Shown: positions 9,285 to 19,157, counted from the stretch's first letter. The stretch is 64,000 nucleotides of DNA from Chromohalobacter sp. 11-W (GCF_029889905.1 NZ_JARANZ010000001.1:496001-560000), one strand, 5' to 3'. The notes: generated from the sequence alone by a model not told the origin. A program made the numbers and translations.

Positions 9285-10586
9285 ATGTCTGACACGACCA
9301 CTCTGGAGGCTTGGCTGGCGCACCTCGAGCGCCAGCATCCTGTGGCCATCGACCTGGGCCTCGAGCGGGTCACTGCGGTTGCCACGCGCCTGGGACTCAA
9401 TGCCAGAGCGCTGGCGGGACGTATCATTACCGTGGCCGGCACCAACGGCAAGGGTTCGACCGTGGCCATGCTCGATGCGCTGGCACGTGAGCATGGCTGG
9501 CGCAGCGCCGCTTATACATCACCGCATCTACAGCGTTACAACGAACGCCTGTGCTTCGATGGACAAGAGGTCGAGGATGCCGCCTTGGTCGAGGCCTTTG
9601 AGGCCGTCGACGCGGCGCGCCTTGCGGGTGAAGAGATCAGCCTTACCTACTTCGAAGTCGGCACCTTGGCCGCCTTGTGGTTGATTATGCGCCAGCAACC
9701 AGACATCGCGTTGCTCGAAGTGGGGCTAGGCGGCCGGTTGGACGCAGTCAACGTCATCGATCCGGACGTGGCGGTGGTCACCACCGTGGCTCAAGATCAC
9801 GCCGCCTTTCTGGGCACTCATCTCGAGACCATCGGCCAGGAAAAGGCCGGCATCATGCGTCCGGGTCGCCCGGCAGTGCTAGGTAGTACCGCCTTGCCGG
9901 CGAGTGTGCGCCAGTATGCCGAGAGTCTGGCGGCGCCGGTCTTCGCGTTGGACGAGCGTTTCGACTGGCAAGCCACAGCCGATGGCTGGCAGTGGCAGGG
10001 CGAAACCGCCACCGGCGAGGCCCTGAGTCTGCGTGCGCTTCCCGATCCCCACCTGCCATTGGACAATGCCGCGACGGCATTACAAGCATTGGCGCTGGCC
10101 GGCATTTCCCTGGAGGGGGCGGCATGCCAGCGGGCTTTTGACCGAGCCGTACTGCCTGGGCGACTGCAATGGCAGGGCCCCTGGTGTCTGGATGTCGGTC
10201 ATAATCCGCATGCCGCCGCCTATGTCGCTACTGCCTTGGCGCAGCGCCCGCCGCGCGGGCGGCGTCTTTGTCTTCTGGGCATGCTGGCGGATAAGGATGC
10301 CAAGGGTGTGATCGAGGCGTTGGCGCCGCAGATCGATGCCTGGGTCGCGGTATCATTGAGCGGTGATCGCGCGCGCGATGCCGAGCAGTTGGCCGCTTTT
10401 CTGAAGACATGCGACGCTCAGGTGCTGCATTGCGCCGCGTCGCCGGATGCTGGCGTGCGCTGGTTGCACACCAATATGGACAATGGCGACGAGGCGCTGG
10501 TCTGCGGCTCGTTCTGGACCGTCGCCGAGGCTTTGACCACCCTTGAATCACTCGGGGTCGTGGCGAGCCCAAGGAGTGTGTCATGA
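9285..10586 (+). CDS. folC: Bifunctional folylpolyglutamate / dihydrofolate synthase
   Basis: FolC, 433 aa, a Mur-ligase-family enzyme that adds glutamate to dihydropteroate and to folates using ATP. The P-loop GTNGKGST lies at about residues 52-59; other family signatures are SPHLQRYNER, EVGLGGRLDAVN and DVGHNPHA. It is joined head to tail to accD with no intergenic base, and its stop overlaps the following SPOR gene (ATGA at 10583). Confidence 0.95.
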   Translation: MSDTTTLEAWLAHLERQHPVAIDLGLERVTAVATRLGLNARALAGRIITVAGTNGKGSTVAMLDALAREHGWRSAAYTSPHLQRYNERLCFDGQEVEDAALVEAFEAVDAARLAGEEISLTYFEVGTLAALWLIMRQQPDIALLEVGLGGRLDAVNVIDPDVAVVTTVAQDHAAFLGTHLETIGQEKAGIMRPGRPAVLGSTALPASVRQYAESLAAPVFALDERFDWQATADGWQWQGETATGEALSLRALPDPHLPLDNAATALQALALAGISLEGAACQRAFDRAVLPGRLQWQGPWCLDVGHNPHAAAYVATALAQRPPRGRRLCLLGMLADKDAKGVIEALAPQIDAWVAVSLSGDRARDAEQLAAFLKTCDAQVLHCAASPDAGVRWLHTNMDNGDEALVCGSFWTVAEALTTLESLGVVASPRSVS

Positions 10587-11245
10587 AATATGGAATGCGT
10601 GAGCGCATCAGTGGCGCGATCATCCTCGTCGCGTTGGCAGTGATTTTCCTACCCATGCTGCTCGATGAGCCGACTCCGCGGAGCGAGCGTCCCGAGCCGG
10701 TACTGACCATCGAGCAGCCGATTCCTGTGGATCAGCGCGATGTCGACTCTCCCGCGCCGCCCGCCAATCTCGAGGAAGACGCCGGCAATGACCAGGTCGT
10801 CGAGCCGGCGACCGGCGCCCAGCTCGGTCAATCCGATGTCGATTCTTCTTCGCAGCCTGCTTCTTCTCAGCCAGCGGCCTCCAATGACGGCGAGGCATCC
10901 GGCGAGGAGAGATCCACGAACGACGATCCCATTGCCGCCATTGCCGAGCAATCTGCATCGTCGCAAGCGCAAGAGGATGATACCGACGGGGCGCCAGCGA
11001 CGTCCGAGGTGCAAGACGGCTGGGCGGTTCAAGTCGGGAGTTTCGGGCAACCGGACAATGCCTCACGGCTCGTCGAAAAGCTCACGTCACAAGGGTTCGA
11101 TGCCTACCAGCGCCCGCGGGACAATGACTTGACGACGGTGTACGTCGGTCCGTTCGGAACCTCCGATGAAGGTGAGCGCGTGCGCACCGAGCTCAAGGAA
11201 GACGCCAATATCCAGGGACTGTTGATTCGCGTGCAGGAGGAGTGA
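10583..11245 (+). CDS. dedD: SPOR-domain protein (DedD-like)
   Basis: A 220-aa single-pass inner membrane protein: short cytoplasmic N-terminus, membrane helix at about residues 9-26 (SGAIILVALAVIFLPMLL), a long acidic Ser/Ala-rich periplasmic linker and a C-terminal SPOR domain (about 148-219: WAVQVGSFGQPDNASRLVEKL, TVYVGPFG). SPOR domains bind denuded glycan at the division septum. DedD is a non-essential septal protein in E. coli; the position between folC and cvpA is the conserved dedD site. It overlaps both neighbours (ATGA with folC, TGATG with cvpA). Confidence 0.88.
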   Translation: MKYGMRERISGAIILVALAVIFLPMLLDEPTPRSERPEPVLTIEQPIPVDQRDVDSPAPPANLEEDAGNDQVVEPATGAQLGQSDVDSSSQPASSQPAASNDGEASGEERSTNDDPIAAIAEQSASSQAQEDDTDGAPATSEVQDGWAVQVGSFGQPDNASRLVEKLTSQGFDAYQRPRDNDLTTVYVGPFGTSDEGERVRTELKEDANIQGLLIRVQEE

Positions 11246-11841
11246 TGACGCTGACCTGGCTCGACTGGGCCTTCCTGGCGGTATTGACCGTCTCCATGCT
11301 GGCCGGTTTCATGCGGGGTCTGGTGCGCGAAGCGTTGGGACTGGCGGCCTGGGTAGCGGCATTGTTGGGCGCGCGGATGTTCGCCCCGGCGGTAGCCGAG
11401 ATGATGGCGCCCTATATCGATCATCCCGAGATTCGCCTGGTGCTGGGCTTCGTGCTGGTCATTTTCGTCATCGTCATGCTCTGCGGGTTTTTGATCCGCA
11501 TGATCAACGCCGCCATCGAATGGGTCGGCATGGGATTCTTCAATCGTGTGGCCGGCGCGACGTTCGGCGCTGCGCGCGGTGCCTTGATCCTGGTGCTGGC
11601 GACGGTCATCTTGACGTTGACGCCCTTGTCAGGGATCGCCGCATGGCAGAATGCGCAGTTGCGTCCGGCCTTCGAGCAATTGCGCGACTGGTCGGTGGAC
11701 CGCCTGGAGGCGTGGGAAATCGACACCTCGGGTGCCGAACGTGCCTTGCGTGACACGGGGCGTGAGGCGGCTGGCCAAGTGCTGGAAACGTCGCCCGAGG
11801 CACCTGCATCGAACGCATCATCGGATACGACGGCGCCCTGA
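11245..11841 (+). CDS. cvpA: CvpA family inner membrane protein
   Basis: A 198-aa protein with four hydrophobic helices in its first 130 residues and a soluble, acidic C-terminal tail. The N-terminal WLDWAFLAVLTVSMLAGFMRG and GLVREALGLAAW are typical of CvpA, known from colicin V production and needed in several bacteria for envelope integrity; its molecular role is still poorly defined. The ATG at 11245 follows AGGAGGAGTG and shares bases with the dedD stop. purF lies 88 bp downstream, as in E. coli. Confidence 0.9.
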   Translation: MTLTWLDWAFLAVLTVSMLAGFMRGLVREALGLAAWVAALLGARMFAPAVAEMMAPYIDHPEIRLVLGFVLVIFVIVMLCGFLIRMINAAIEWVGMGFFNRVAGATFGAARGALILVLATVILTLTPLSGIAAWQNAQLRPAFEQLRDWSVDRLEAWEIDTSGAERALRDTGREAAGQVLETSPEAPASNASSDTTAP

Positions 11842-11871
11842 AGGCGTCTTGATGCGTGACAGGCTTTAACC

Positions 11872-11900
11872 GCGAACGGCATTCATCGCATGCCGTTCGC
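11872..11900 (+). promoter_or_regulatory. Perfect 11-bp inverted repeat in the purF leader
   Basis: GCGAACGGCAT (11872-11882) and ATGCCGTTCGC (11890-11900) form a perfect dyad with a 7-base centre, ending 29 bases before the purF start. No T tract follows, so it is not an ordinary terminator. It does not match the E. coli PurR box. It may be an operator or an mRNA stem controlling purF. Confidence 0.5.
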
Positions 11901-11929
11901 TACTCTCAAGGCAAGCGAGGAAAGGCACA

Positions 11930-13450
11930 ATGTGCGGTATCGTGGGCCTCATGGCCAATCAGGCGGTCAATCAGTCGCTGTATGACGCGCTGACAGTGCT
12001 CCAACACCGTGGCCAGGATGCCGCCGGGATGATGACATGGCATGAGGGACGCTTCCTGCTGCGCAAGAGCAATGGCCTGGTGCGTGATGTGTTCCATACG
12101 CGCCACATGACGCGTCTGCGCGGCAATATGGGGATTGGGCATATTCGTTACCCGACTGCCGGTTCGTCGAGCGAAGCGGAGTCGCAGCCGTTTTATGTCA
12201 ACTCGCCCTATGGTATCTCGCTGGCGCATAACGGCAATCTGACCAATTCCGAACAGCTCAAGCGTGAGCTGTTCTTTTCCGACCTGCGCCACATCAATAC
12301 CAGCTCCGACTCGGAAGTTCTGCTCAACGTGTTCGCGCACGAGCTGGGCAAGCAGGGGCACGACCTCTCGCCAGATGACATCTTCGATGCCGTACGTCGC
12401 GTCCATCGTCGCTGCCAGGGCGGTTATGCTGCGGTTGCGTTCATCAATGGCTTCGGCATGGTGGCGTTTCGCGATCCCCACGGGATTCGACCGGTGGTCT
12501 ACGGTACCCGCGACACGGAAGAAGGGCAGGAGGTGATGATTGCCTCCGAGTCGGTGGCACTGGATGTCGGCGGCTTCGAGCTGTGTCGTGACCTGGCACC
12601 GGGTGAGGCGATCTTCATCGAGACCGAGGGCAATCGGGTGCATACCCAGCAGTGTGTCGACCGCCCACAGTTGACGCCGTGTATCTTCGAACATGTCTAT
12701 CTGGCGCGCCCCGACTCGATCCTCGATGGCGCCTATGTCTACGGCACGCGCATGGAGATGGGGCGCAAGCTGGGCGATCGCATCCAGCGTGACTGGCCGG
12801 AACATGACATCGACGTGGTAATCCCGATCCCCGATACCTCGCGGACCTCGGCGCTGGAGTTGGCCCAGCATCTGGGGGTGACGTATCGTGAAGGCTTCAT
12901 GAAGAATCGCTATATCGGGCGGACCTTCATCATGCCCGGGCAGACGCAGCGCAAGAAATCGGTCCGTCAGAAGCTCAATGCCATCGACGTCGAGTTCGCC
13001 GGCAAGAACGTGCTGTTGGTCGACGATTCCATCGTGCGCGGTACCACGTGTAAACAGATCATCCAGATGGCCCGTGAGGCTGGTGCGCGCAAGGTTTATT
13101 TCGCCTCCGCCGCGCCGCCGGTGCGCTATCCCAACGTATACGGCATCGATATGCCGGTGGCATCGGAATTGATCGCACATGGGCGCAGCGAAGAGGAAGT
13201 CGGGGAACTGATTGGCGCCGATCGTATCGTCTATCAGCAACTCGAGGACCTCAAGGCGGCATGTCGCGAGGTCAACCCTTCGCTCGAGGAGTTCGACTGC
13301 TCGGTTTTCGATGGTGAGTACGTGACCGGCGATATCGATGCCGCCTATCTGGCCGATCTCGAGGCCGCACGTAGCGATATGGCCAAACATCAGGACAATA
13401 CGGTACATGCCGTGGTCGACCTGCATAACGATGTCGAAGAAGAAGACTGA
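11930..13450 (+). CDS. purF: Amidophosphoribosyltransferase
   Basis: PurF, 506 aa, the first committed enzyme of purine synthesis, transferring glutamine ammonia to PRPP. The Ntn-type glutaminase starts MCGIVG, with Cys2 becoming the N-terminal nucleophile after Met removal. The PRPP-binding motif [13 protein letters not shown] lies near residue 361. It aligns with the short E. coli type without a propeptide. A perfect inverted repeat stands just upstream, and metZ follows 11 bp downstream as in Pseudomonas. Confidence 0.97.
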   Translation: MCGIVGLMANQAVNQSLYDALTVLQHRGQDAAGMMTWHEGRFLLRKSNGLVRDVFHTRHMTRLRGNMGIGHIRYPTAGSSSEAESQPFYVNSPYGISLAHNGNLTNSEQLKRELFFSDLRHINTSSDSEVLLNVFAHELGKQGHDLSPDDIFDAVRRVHRRCQGGYAAVAFINGFGMVAFRDPHGIRPVVYGTRDTEEGQEVMIASESVALDVGGFELCRDLAPGEAIFIETEGNRVHTQQCVDRPQLTPCIFEHVYLARPDSILDGAYVYGTRMEMGRKLGDRIQRDWPEHDIDVVIPIPDTSRTSALELAQHLGVTYREGFMKNRYIGRTFIMPGQTQRKKSVRQKLNAIDVEFAGKNVLLVDDSIVRGTTCKQIIQMAREAGARKVYFASAAPPVRYPNVYGIDMPVASELIAHGRSEEEVGELIGADRIVYQQLEDLKAACREVNPSLEEFDCSVFDGEYVTGDIDAAYLADLEAARSDMAKHQDNTVHAVVDLHNDVEEED

Positions 13451-13461
13451 GGAGGTGGGAC

Positions 13462-14652
13462 ATGCATGACGATCATGACGACGCCTTCGCGCTCGACACG
13501 CTGGCGATCCGTGCCGGCCACGACCGCACGCACGAGCAGGAACATGGCGAGCCGATCTTCCCCACGTCGAGCTTCGTCTATGGCAGTGCCGCCGAGGCGG
13601 CACGCAAGTTCTCCGGTGAAGAACCGGGTAACATCTATTCGCGTTTCACCAATCCCACGGTGCGCACCTTCGAGCATCGCCTGGCGGCGCTCGAGGGGGG
13701 TGAGCAGTGCGTGGCGACCAGCTCCGGCATGGCGGCGATTCTCGCCACGGCGCTGGCCTTCCTGCAGGCCGGCGACGAAATCGTCGCCTCGCGTTCGTTG
13801 TTCGGTTCCACGGTCAGCCTGTTCGACAAGTATCTCGGCAAGCTAGGCATCGTGACCCGCTATGTGGAGCTGGGCGATTTGGACGCCTGGCAGGCCGCGA
13901 TCACGCCGCAGACGCGCTTGCTGTTCGCCGAGACGCCTTCCAATCCGCTTTCCGAGGTCGTCGATATCGCCGCATTGGCTGATTTGGCGCATCGCCATGA
14001 CGCCTGGCTCGCCATCGACAACTGCTTTCTGACTCCGGTGTTGCAGCGCCCGCTCGATCTGGGTGCCGACCTGGTGATTCATTCGGCGACCAAGTATCTG
14101 GACGGCCAGGGACGTGCCATCGGCGGTGCCGTGGTAGGGCCCGAGGAGATGCTCAAGGAATTGGTGGGTGTCGTGCGCACCTGCGGTCCCTGCATGAGTC
14201 CCTTCAATGCGTGGATCTTCCTCAAGGGGTTGGAAACCCTGTGGCTACGTATGAAGGCGCATTGCGAGAATACTCTGGCTCTAGCGGAGTGGCTGGAGGC
14301 GCAGCCGGAAATTGCCCGCGTGCATTACAGCGGCCTGGAAAGCCATCCGCAGCATGTGCTGGCCAAGCAGCAGCAAAGCGGCTTCGGTGCCGTGCTGGGC
14401 GTGGAGGTGAAGGGCGGTCGCGACGGCGCCTGGGCGCTTATCGATCATTCTCGCCTGATGTCGATCACCGGCAATCTAGGGGATGTGAAAACCACCGTCA
14501 CGCACCCGGCGACGACGACGCATGCGCGCTTGAGTGACGAGCAGAAGGCCGCTGCGGGGATCAGTGAAGGCTTGGTGCGTATCGCCGTGGGCTTGGAAGC
14601 GCTGGACGACCTCAAGCGCGATATTCGACGTGGACTCGATACGCTCGGTTGA
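13462..14652 (+). CDS. metZ: O-succinylhomoserine sulfhydrylase
   Basis: A 396-aa PLP enzyme of the Cys/Met metabolism family. It makes homocysteine directly from O-succinylhomoserine and sulfide, bypassing cystathionine. The PLP lysine lies in HSATKYLDGQGR (near 211), with the family motifs YSRFTNPT, SSGMAAI and TPSNPLSE. The choice of MetZ over MetB or MetY rests on the purF-metZ gene order known from Pseudomonas and on the length; sequence alone cannot fully separate these. Start follows GGAGGTGGGAC. A terminator follows at 14697-14728. Confidence 0.9.
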   Translation: MHDDHDDAFALDTLAIRAGHDRTHEQEHGEPIFPTSSFVYGSAAEAARKFSGEEPGNIYSRFTNPTVRTFEHRLAALEGGEQCVATSSGMAAILATALAFLQAGDEIVASRSLFGSTVSLFDKYLGKLGIVTRYVELGDLDAWQAAITPQTRLLFAETPSNPLSEVVDIAALADLAHRHDAWLAIDNCFLTPVLQRPLDLGADLVIHSATKYLDGQGRAIGGAVVGPEEMLKELVGVVRTCGPCMSPFNAWIFLKGLETLWLRMKAHCENTLALAEWLEAQPEIARVHYSGLESHPQHVLAKQQQSGFGAVLGVEVKGGRDGAWALIDHSRLMSITGNLGDVKTTVTHPATTTHARLSDEQKAAAGISEGLVRIAVGLEALDDLKRDIRRGLDTLG

Positions 14653-14696
14653 GCCGCCTTCCAGCCTGCCGGTGCGCTCGGTTGCCGTTCGCATGA

Positions 14697-14728
14697 CGCC
14701 TCGCTCCCTTTTGGGGCGAGGCGTTTTT
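14697..14728 (+). terminator. Rho-independent terminator after metZ
   Basis: CGCCTCGCTCCC (14697-14708), loop of four T, then GGGGCGAGGCG (14713-14723) with one bulged base, followed by TTTTT. The T tract is on the plus strand only, so it serves metZ and not rsgA. Confidence 0.88.
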
Positions 14729-14741
14729 CATGGGGCGTTCT

Positions 14742-15773
14742 TCATGGAGAACGGTCGAGTTCCAGGCTATCGACGATGTGTCGGTAGCTATTGAACCGTG
14801 AAGCGAGAATGTCGCCGCGTTCCACGGCTTCACGCAAGGCGCACCCCGGTTCCTGGCGGTGGCGACAATCGCGGAACCGGCAGTGGCCCAGATAGGGCTG
14901 AAATTCGATGAAGCCGCGTTCCACGTCGCGCTCGTCAAGATGGCTGAGGCCGAATTCGCGAATGCCCGGCGAGTCGATCAGTTCGCCGCCCGCCGGTAGA
15001 TGATAGAGCGTGGCCGTGGTGGTGGTGTGCGTGCCCTTGCGCGAGTCCACCGAGAGCGCACCGACGCGCAGTTGCCTATCGGGCAGCAGGCGGTCGATCA
15101 AGGATGACTTGCCGACCCCGCTTTGGCCCACGAACACCGAGGTGCGTTCGGTAAGGCAGGCATGCAGGGCATCGAGCCCGTTCTCGCATTGGGTGGAGGC
15201 GCTGACCACGCGATATCCCAACTCGCGATAGCGTGCCAGAAGAGTTCGCAGCTCGCCGCCTTCGTCGGGCAGCAGATCGGTCTTGTTGAGCACCAGCACC
15301 GGGGCAATGCCGGTGGCCTCGGCGGCGACGAGATAGCGGTCGATGAGATTGGGATGCGGTGCGGGCTCCACGGCGAAGACGATAAGAATCTGCGCGATAT
15401 TGGCGGCCACGGGCTTGAGCTGGCCGCGCGCGTCGGGACGTTCGAGCACGCTACGGCGTGGCTGGCGCGCCACGACCACGCCACTGCCGTCGCTCGCCGT
15501 ACGCCATACCACATCGTCGCCGGTGACCAGTCCCTCGAGATTGGCGCGCAGATGGCAACGGTGGCGCTGAAGGTCGCCGTGTTCATCCTCGGCCTCCACC
15601 TCCAGAGTGCGTCCGAAATGCGCGGTGACACGTCCCAGGCGCTCAGGTCCGTAATCGCCGGCCTCGAGTGCGGTGTCGTCGCGCTGGGTGCGGCGTTCGG
15701 CACGCTCGGCGCGCTGGGCTTGAATCTTTTCGACCCGCCAACGTTGCTGGCGGCTGAGTTTGCGTTTGCTCAT
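14742..15773 (-). CDS. rsgA: Ribosome small-subunit biogenesis GTPase RsgA
   Basis: RsgA, 343 aa, a circularly permuted GTPase that checks late 30S maturation. A basic N-terminal tail ([10 protein letters not shown]) leads into an OB fold. The permuted motifs come in the order LNKTDLL (G4), GQSGVGKSS (G1), then DSPGIREFG (G3), followed by a zinc-binding segment with C-x5-C-x-H-x5-C ([15 protein letters not shown]). The start is ATG 15773; longer in-frame options have no family support. It is divergent from orn, an arrangement conserved in gammaproteobacteria. Confidence 0.95.
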   Translation of the reverse strand: MSKRKLSRQQRWRVEKIQAQRAERAERRTQRDDTALEAGDYGPERLGRVTAHFGRTLEVEAEDEHGDLQRHRCHLRANLEGLVTGDDVVWRTASDGSGVVVARQPRRSVLERPDARGQLKPVAANIAQILIVFAVEPAPHPNLIDRYLVAAEATGIAPVLVLNKTDLLPDEGGELRTLLARYRELGYRVVSASTQCENGLDALHACLTERTSVFVGQSGVGKSSLIDRLLPDRQLRVGALSVDSRKGTHTTTTATLYHLPAGGELIDSPGIREFGLSHLDERDVERGFIEFQPYLGHCRFRDCRHRQEPGCALREAVERGDILASRFNSYRHIVDSLELDRSP

Positions 15774-15790
15774 GCGCTCTCGGGACAGGG

Positions 15791-15809
15791 TACAATGCCC
15801 GTTATTGTA
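15791..15809. promoter_or_regulatory. Face-to-face -10-like elements between rsgA and orn
   Basis: TACAAT at 15791-15796 on the plus strand and its inverted copy ATTGTA at 15804-15809 (TACAAT on the minus strand) are separated by 7 bases. They could be the -10 elements for orn and rsgA respectively, giving overlapping divergent transcripts. No convincing -35 element is visible for either, so this is tentative. Confidence 0.3.
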
Positions 15810-15859
15810 GCGTTCATTGCGTCCCCTTGTCCCTAGGTGGCGCCCCGATGGAGACCCCC

Positions 15860-16423
15860 ATGGCAAGTGACACTCCGCAAGCCCCGCGTAACGACCTGCT
15901 GATCTGGATCGACCTGGAAATGACCGGGCTCGACCCCACCTGTGAGCGTATCATCGAGGTGGCAACCTTGATCACCGATGGCGACCTGAATCTGATTGCC
16001 GAAGGGCCGGTGTTGGCGGTGCATCAGCCGGACGCGCTGCTCGAGGCGATGGACGAGTGGAACACGCGCACGCATGGCGCCTCGGGGCTGACGCAACGCG
16101 TCCGCGAGAGTGATATCGATACCGCCGAGGCCGAGCGCCAGACGCTGGCGTTTCTCAAGACCTATGTGACGCCCAACAGCTCACCCATGTGCGGCAACAG
16201 CGTGCACCAGGATCGTCGTTTCATGCTGCGGGAAATGCCCGAGCTGGCCGAGTTCTTCCATTACCGCAATCTCGATGTGTCGACGCTCAAGGAATTGGCC
16301 AAGCGCTGGAATCCGCAGGCCCTGGCCGGCTTCGAGAAGCGCAATACGCACCAGGCGCTGGACGATATCCGCGAGTCGTTGGCCGAGCTGGCGCATTATC
16401 GCAAGACATTTTTGCGCGTCTGA
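15860..16423 (+). CDS. orn: Oligoribonuclease
   Basis: Orn, 187 aa, a DEDDh exonuclease that degrades di- to pentaribonucleotides, including pGpG from c-di-GMP turnover. [10 protein letters not shown] gives the first Asp and Glu, and [10 protein letters not shown] near the C-terminus gives the His and last Asp. The start could be 15848 (after AGGTGG) or 15860 (after GGAG with 6-base spacing); 15860 is chosen because it leaves a short N-terminus like that of known Orn proteins. It converges with queG, 12 bp away. Confidence 0.94.
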   Translation: MASDTPQAPRNDLLIWIDLEMTGLDPTCERIIEVATLITDGDLNLIAEGPVLAVHQPDALLEAMDEWNTRTHGASGLTQRVRESDIDTAEAERQTLAFLKTYVTPNSSPMCGNSVHQDRRFMLREMPELAEFFHYRNLDVSTLKELAKRWNPQALAGFEKRNTHQALDDIRESLAELAHYRKTFLRV

Positions 16424-16435
16424 GCAGGCTGCTAG

Positions 16436-17536
16436 TTAGACTTCGACCTGGCTGACGATCAACTGCTCGCGCTTGTGGCGCTGCTGCTCGAGCCCCCAGC
16501 GCACGTGTTCGCGGACCAGATCAGAAGGGTAGGCTAGGCGTGCACGCAAGGCGCCTTCGACGCGTTCGCTCCAGGGCGCGTTGCCCAGGCCGACGGCAAG
16601 GTTGCGCAACCAGCGCTCGTAGCCGATGCGGCGAATCGCGCTGCCTTCGGTGCGCATCAGGAACTCTTCTTCGCTCCAGGCGAAGAGGCGGATGAGCGAG
16701 GCGCGGTCGAGGTCGTGGCGCGGTGCGAAGTCTTCTTCCTTCGAGGCACGCGTGAAGCGCGTAAAAGGGCATACCAACTGGCAGTCGTCGCAGCCGTATA
16801 CCCGGTTACCCATCGCCTTGCGGTATTCTTCGGGGATCGAACCGGCGAGTTCGATGGTCAGATACGAGATGCAGCGCCGCGAGTCGATGACCTTGTCATC
16901 GACAATGGCGCCTGTAGGGCAAGCCGTCTGACAGCTCGAGCACTTCCCGCAATGCTCGCTCTCGAAGGGCGCGTCCATCGGTAGCGGCAGGTCGGTGTAA
17001 AGCTCGCCGAGAAAGAACAGCGAACCGGCCTGGGGGTTGAGCAGCATGGCATTCTTGCCGAACCAGCCGAGGCCGGCTTTCTGTGCCAGGGCGCGCTCCA
17101 TGACCGGGGCCGAATCGACGAAGGCACGGTAGCCGTAAGCGCCAACTTCGTCCTCGATGCGCTTGGCCAGGGTCGCAAGGCGCTTGCGGATCAGCTTGTG
17201 GTAATCGCGTCCCAGCGCATAGCGTGAAACATAGGCGCGCTCGGGTTGTCCGAGGACCTTGGTGGTTTCCACCTCGGGGGGCAGGTAGTCCATGCGCACG
17301 CTGATGACGCGCAAGGTGCCGGGTATGAGCTCCTCGGGTCGCGTGCGCTTATGGCCATGTTTGGCCATGAAATGCATTTCGCCGTGGTAGCCGGCCGCGA
17401 GCCAACGCTCGAGATAGCGCTCATGCGCCTCGAGGTCGGTGTCGGTGATGCCAACCTGCTGGAAGCCGAGTTCGCGTCCCCAGGTATGGATGCGATCGGC
17501 CAGCGCGGCATAATCGATGGGCGAAGATGAGGACAT
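16436..17536 (-). CDS. queG: Epoxyqueuosine reductase QueG
   Basis: QueG, 366 aa, a cobalamin- and iron-sulfur-dependent enzyme that performs the last step of queuosine formation in tRNA. Two [4Fe-4S] binding sites are visible: CGKCSSCQTACPTGA and, later, CDDCQLVCPFTRF. The N-terminal part includes the family motif GLGWFGKNAML. The start ATG 17536 gives MSSSSPIDYAAL; earlier in-frame codons to 17632 would run into the leader of the divergent nnr gene. The C-terminal HEAT-like part (RWLRNLAVGLGN) is present. Confidence 0.95.
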   Translation of the reverse strand: MSSSSPIDYAALADRIHTWGRELGFQQVGITDTDLEAHERYLERWLAAGYHGEMHFMAKHGHKRTRPEELIPGTLRVISVRMDYLPPEVETTKVLGQPERAYVSRYALGRDYHKLIRKRLATLAKRIEDEVGAYGYRAFVDSAPVMERALAQKAGLGWFGKNAMLLNPQAGSLFFLGELYTDLPLPMDAPFESEHCGKCSSCQTACPTGAIVDDKVIDSRRCISYLTIELAGSIPEEYRKAMGNRVYGCDDCQLVCPFTRFTRASKEEDFAPRHDLDRASLIRLFAWSEEEFLMRTEGSAIRRIGYERWLRNLAVGLGNAPWSERVEGALRARLAYPSDLVREHVRWGLEQQRHKREQLIVSQVEV

Positions 17537-17630
17537 GACGAGACCCCCGTGAAGCGAGGGCGCCACCCTAGCGCAATCGCTACGTGGAATAAATGCTTGT
17601 CGCCAGCGAGTGTGAGACAGGAGGCAATTC

Positions 17631-19139
17631 ATGACAACGACATGCAGAGCACCGCATCCCTTGTATGGCGCTGCTCAGGTCCAGGCGCTGGACCGTCGCC
17701 TCATGGCCGAGGGAGTGGCAGGGTTCGAATTGATGCAGCGCGCCGCGCAGGCGGCGTATGCTGCCCTGCGCTTGCGCTGGCCGGAAGCGCATCGCTTGAG
17801 CATCTTGTGTGGCGGTGGCAATAACGCCGGCGATGGCTATGTGATGGCAGCCCTGGCGTCGGGCGATGGTCTCGACGTGCAGCTCGTCGCCTTGCGTGAT
17901 CCCGCGACGCTGAGCGGTGACGCGGCTCGTGCTTACGAAATGGCCTGGCAGGCGGGGCTGGATGTCATCGAATGGCGCCCCGAGACGGTGATCAACGGCG
18001 ATGTTGTGATCGATGCGCTGTTGGGTACCGGTGCGACGGGGGACGTTCGCGAACCGATGCGTACTGCCATCGAGACGCTCAATGCGGCGCCGCGCCCGGT
18101 GCTGGCGGTGGATATGCCTTCGGGGCTTTCGGCACAGACCGGGAGTATCGGCGGTGTGGCAGTAAAAGCCAGTCTGACCGTCACCTTCATCGCCGATAAA
18201 TTTGGCTTGCACACCGGCGCCAGCGCGGATCATGTCGGCGATCTGCGTGTCGAGACGCTTGGGGTGACGCCCCAAGGGCATGATGATCTCGTGCCACTGG
18301 GGGAGCTGCAGGCGGCTGACATGTTGCAACAGGCTCTCCCGCCTCGATTGCGGGGGAGCCATAAGGGCGACTTCGGGCATGTGTTGGTGATCGGCGGCGC
18401 CGCCGGTTTCGGAGGCGCGACGTTGATGGCCAGCGAGGCCGCGCTGCGTAGCGGGGCGGGGAAGGTCAGTCTGGCGACTGATGCCGCGCATGTTGCGGCA
18501 AGTCTGGTGCGCAACCCGGAAGTCATGGCGCGCGGCGTGGGGAAGGCAGAGGACATTCGCGAGCTGCTCGATCAAGCCACTGTCCTGGTGGTTGGGCCGG
18601 GGCTTGGACGTCAGGCCTGGGGACACGCACTGTGGCAAGCTGCGCTCGCCGCAGGCGTGCCCAGCGTTCTCGACGCCGATGCGCTCAACTGGCTGGCTGA
18701 AGAAGCGCCTCGGCGCCGCGAGGACTGGGTGCTGACCCCGCATCCCGGCGAAGCCGCGCGCTTGCTGGGTGTGTCCGGCGCCGAGATTCAGGCCGACCGG
18801 CGCGCGGCGGCACTGGCGTTGCATGAGCGCTATGGGGGCAGTGTGGTGCTCAAGGGGGCGGGCACCCTCGTCGCCGACGCGCACGGCGTCGCCGTGTGTC
18901 CGTATGGTAACCCCGGCATGGCGAGTGGCGGCATGGGCGATGTGCTCTCCGGGATCATCGGGGCGTTGTTGGCACAGGGCCAAACGCCGGGCGAAGCGGC
19001 GCGGCATGGTGTTCTACTGCATGCCCTGGCCGCTGATGCAGCGGCGCGAGACGGGGGGGAGCGTGGTCTGGTTGCTACGGATCTGGCATCCTATGTGCGC
19101 GCGATTGCCAACCCACGGCCCTTTGATGCCATGCGATAA
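17631..19139 (+). CDS. nnr: Bifunctional NAD(P)HX epimerase / dehydratase
   Basis: A 502-aa fusion that repairs hydrated NADH and NADPH. The N-terminal YjeF epimerase domain (about 1-220) has CGGGNNAGDGYV and the substrate motif VDMPSGLSAQTG. The C-terminal ribokinase-like dehydratase (about 235-495) has GGAAGFGGA, LTPHPGEAARLLG and the signature GNPGMASGGMGDVLSG. It starts after AGGAGGCAATTC. It stands divergent to queG and upstream of tsaE, the conserved order. Confidence 0.96.
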   Translation: MTTTCRAPHPLYGAAQVQALDRRLMAEGVAGFELMQRAAQAAYAALRLRWPEAHRLSILCGGGNNAGDGYVMAALASGDGLDVQLVALRDPATLSGDAARAYEMAWQAGLDVIEWRPETVINGDVVIDALLGTGATGDVREPMRTAIETLNAAPRPVLAVDMPSGLSAQTGSIGGVAVKASLTVTFIADKFGLHTGASADHVGDLRVETLGVTPQGHDDLVPLGELQAADMLQQALPPRLRGSHKGDFGHVLVIGGAAGFGGATLMASEAALRSGAGKVSLATDAAHVAASLVRNPEVMARGVGKAEDIRELLDQATVLVVGPGLGRQAWGHALWQAALAAGVPSVLDADALNWLAEEAPRRREDWVLTPHPGEAARLLGVSGAEIQADRRAAALALHERYGGSVVLKGAGTLVADAHGVAVCPYGNPGMASGGMGDVLSGIIGALLAQGQTPGEAARHGVLLHALAADAAARDGGERGLVATDLASYVRAIANPRPFDAMR

Positions 19140-19157
19140 CGCGAGATACCACGATAG

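Noticed and set aside
8361-9494. 377-codon minus-strand frame
   Set aside because: Antisense to accD and the start of folC; composition is that of a shadow reading.
11906-13603. Open reading frame of 565 codons on the minus strand
   Set aside because: It lies entirely antisense to purF and the start of metZ; its translation shows only His/Arg-rich mirror sequence with no domain. Long antisense frames are common in GC-rich genes.
17580-19007. 475-codon minus-strand frame
   Set aside because: Antisense to nnr, which has complete epimerase and dehydratase motifs; the mirror frame has none.
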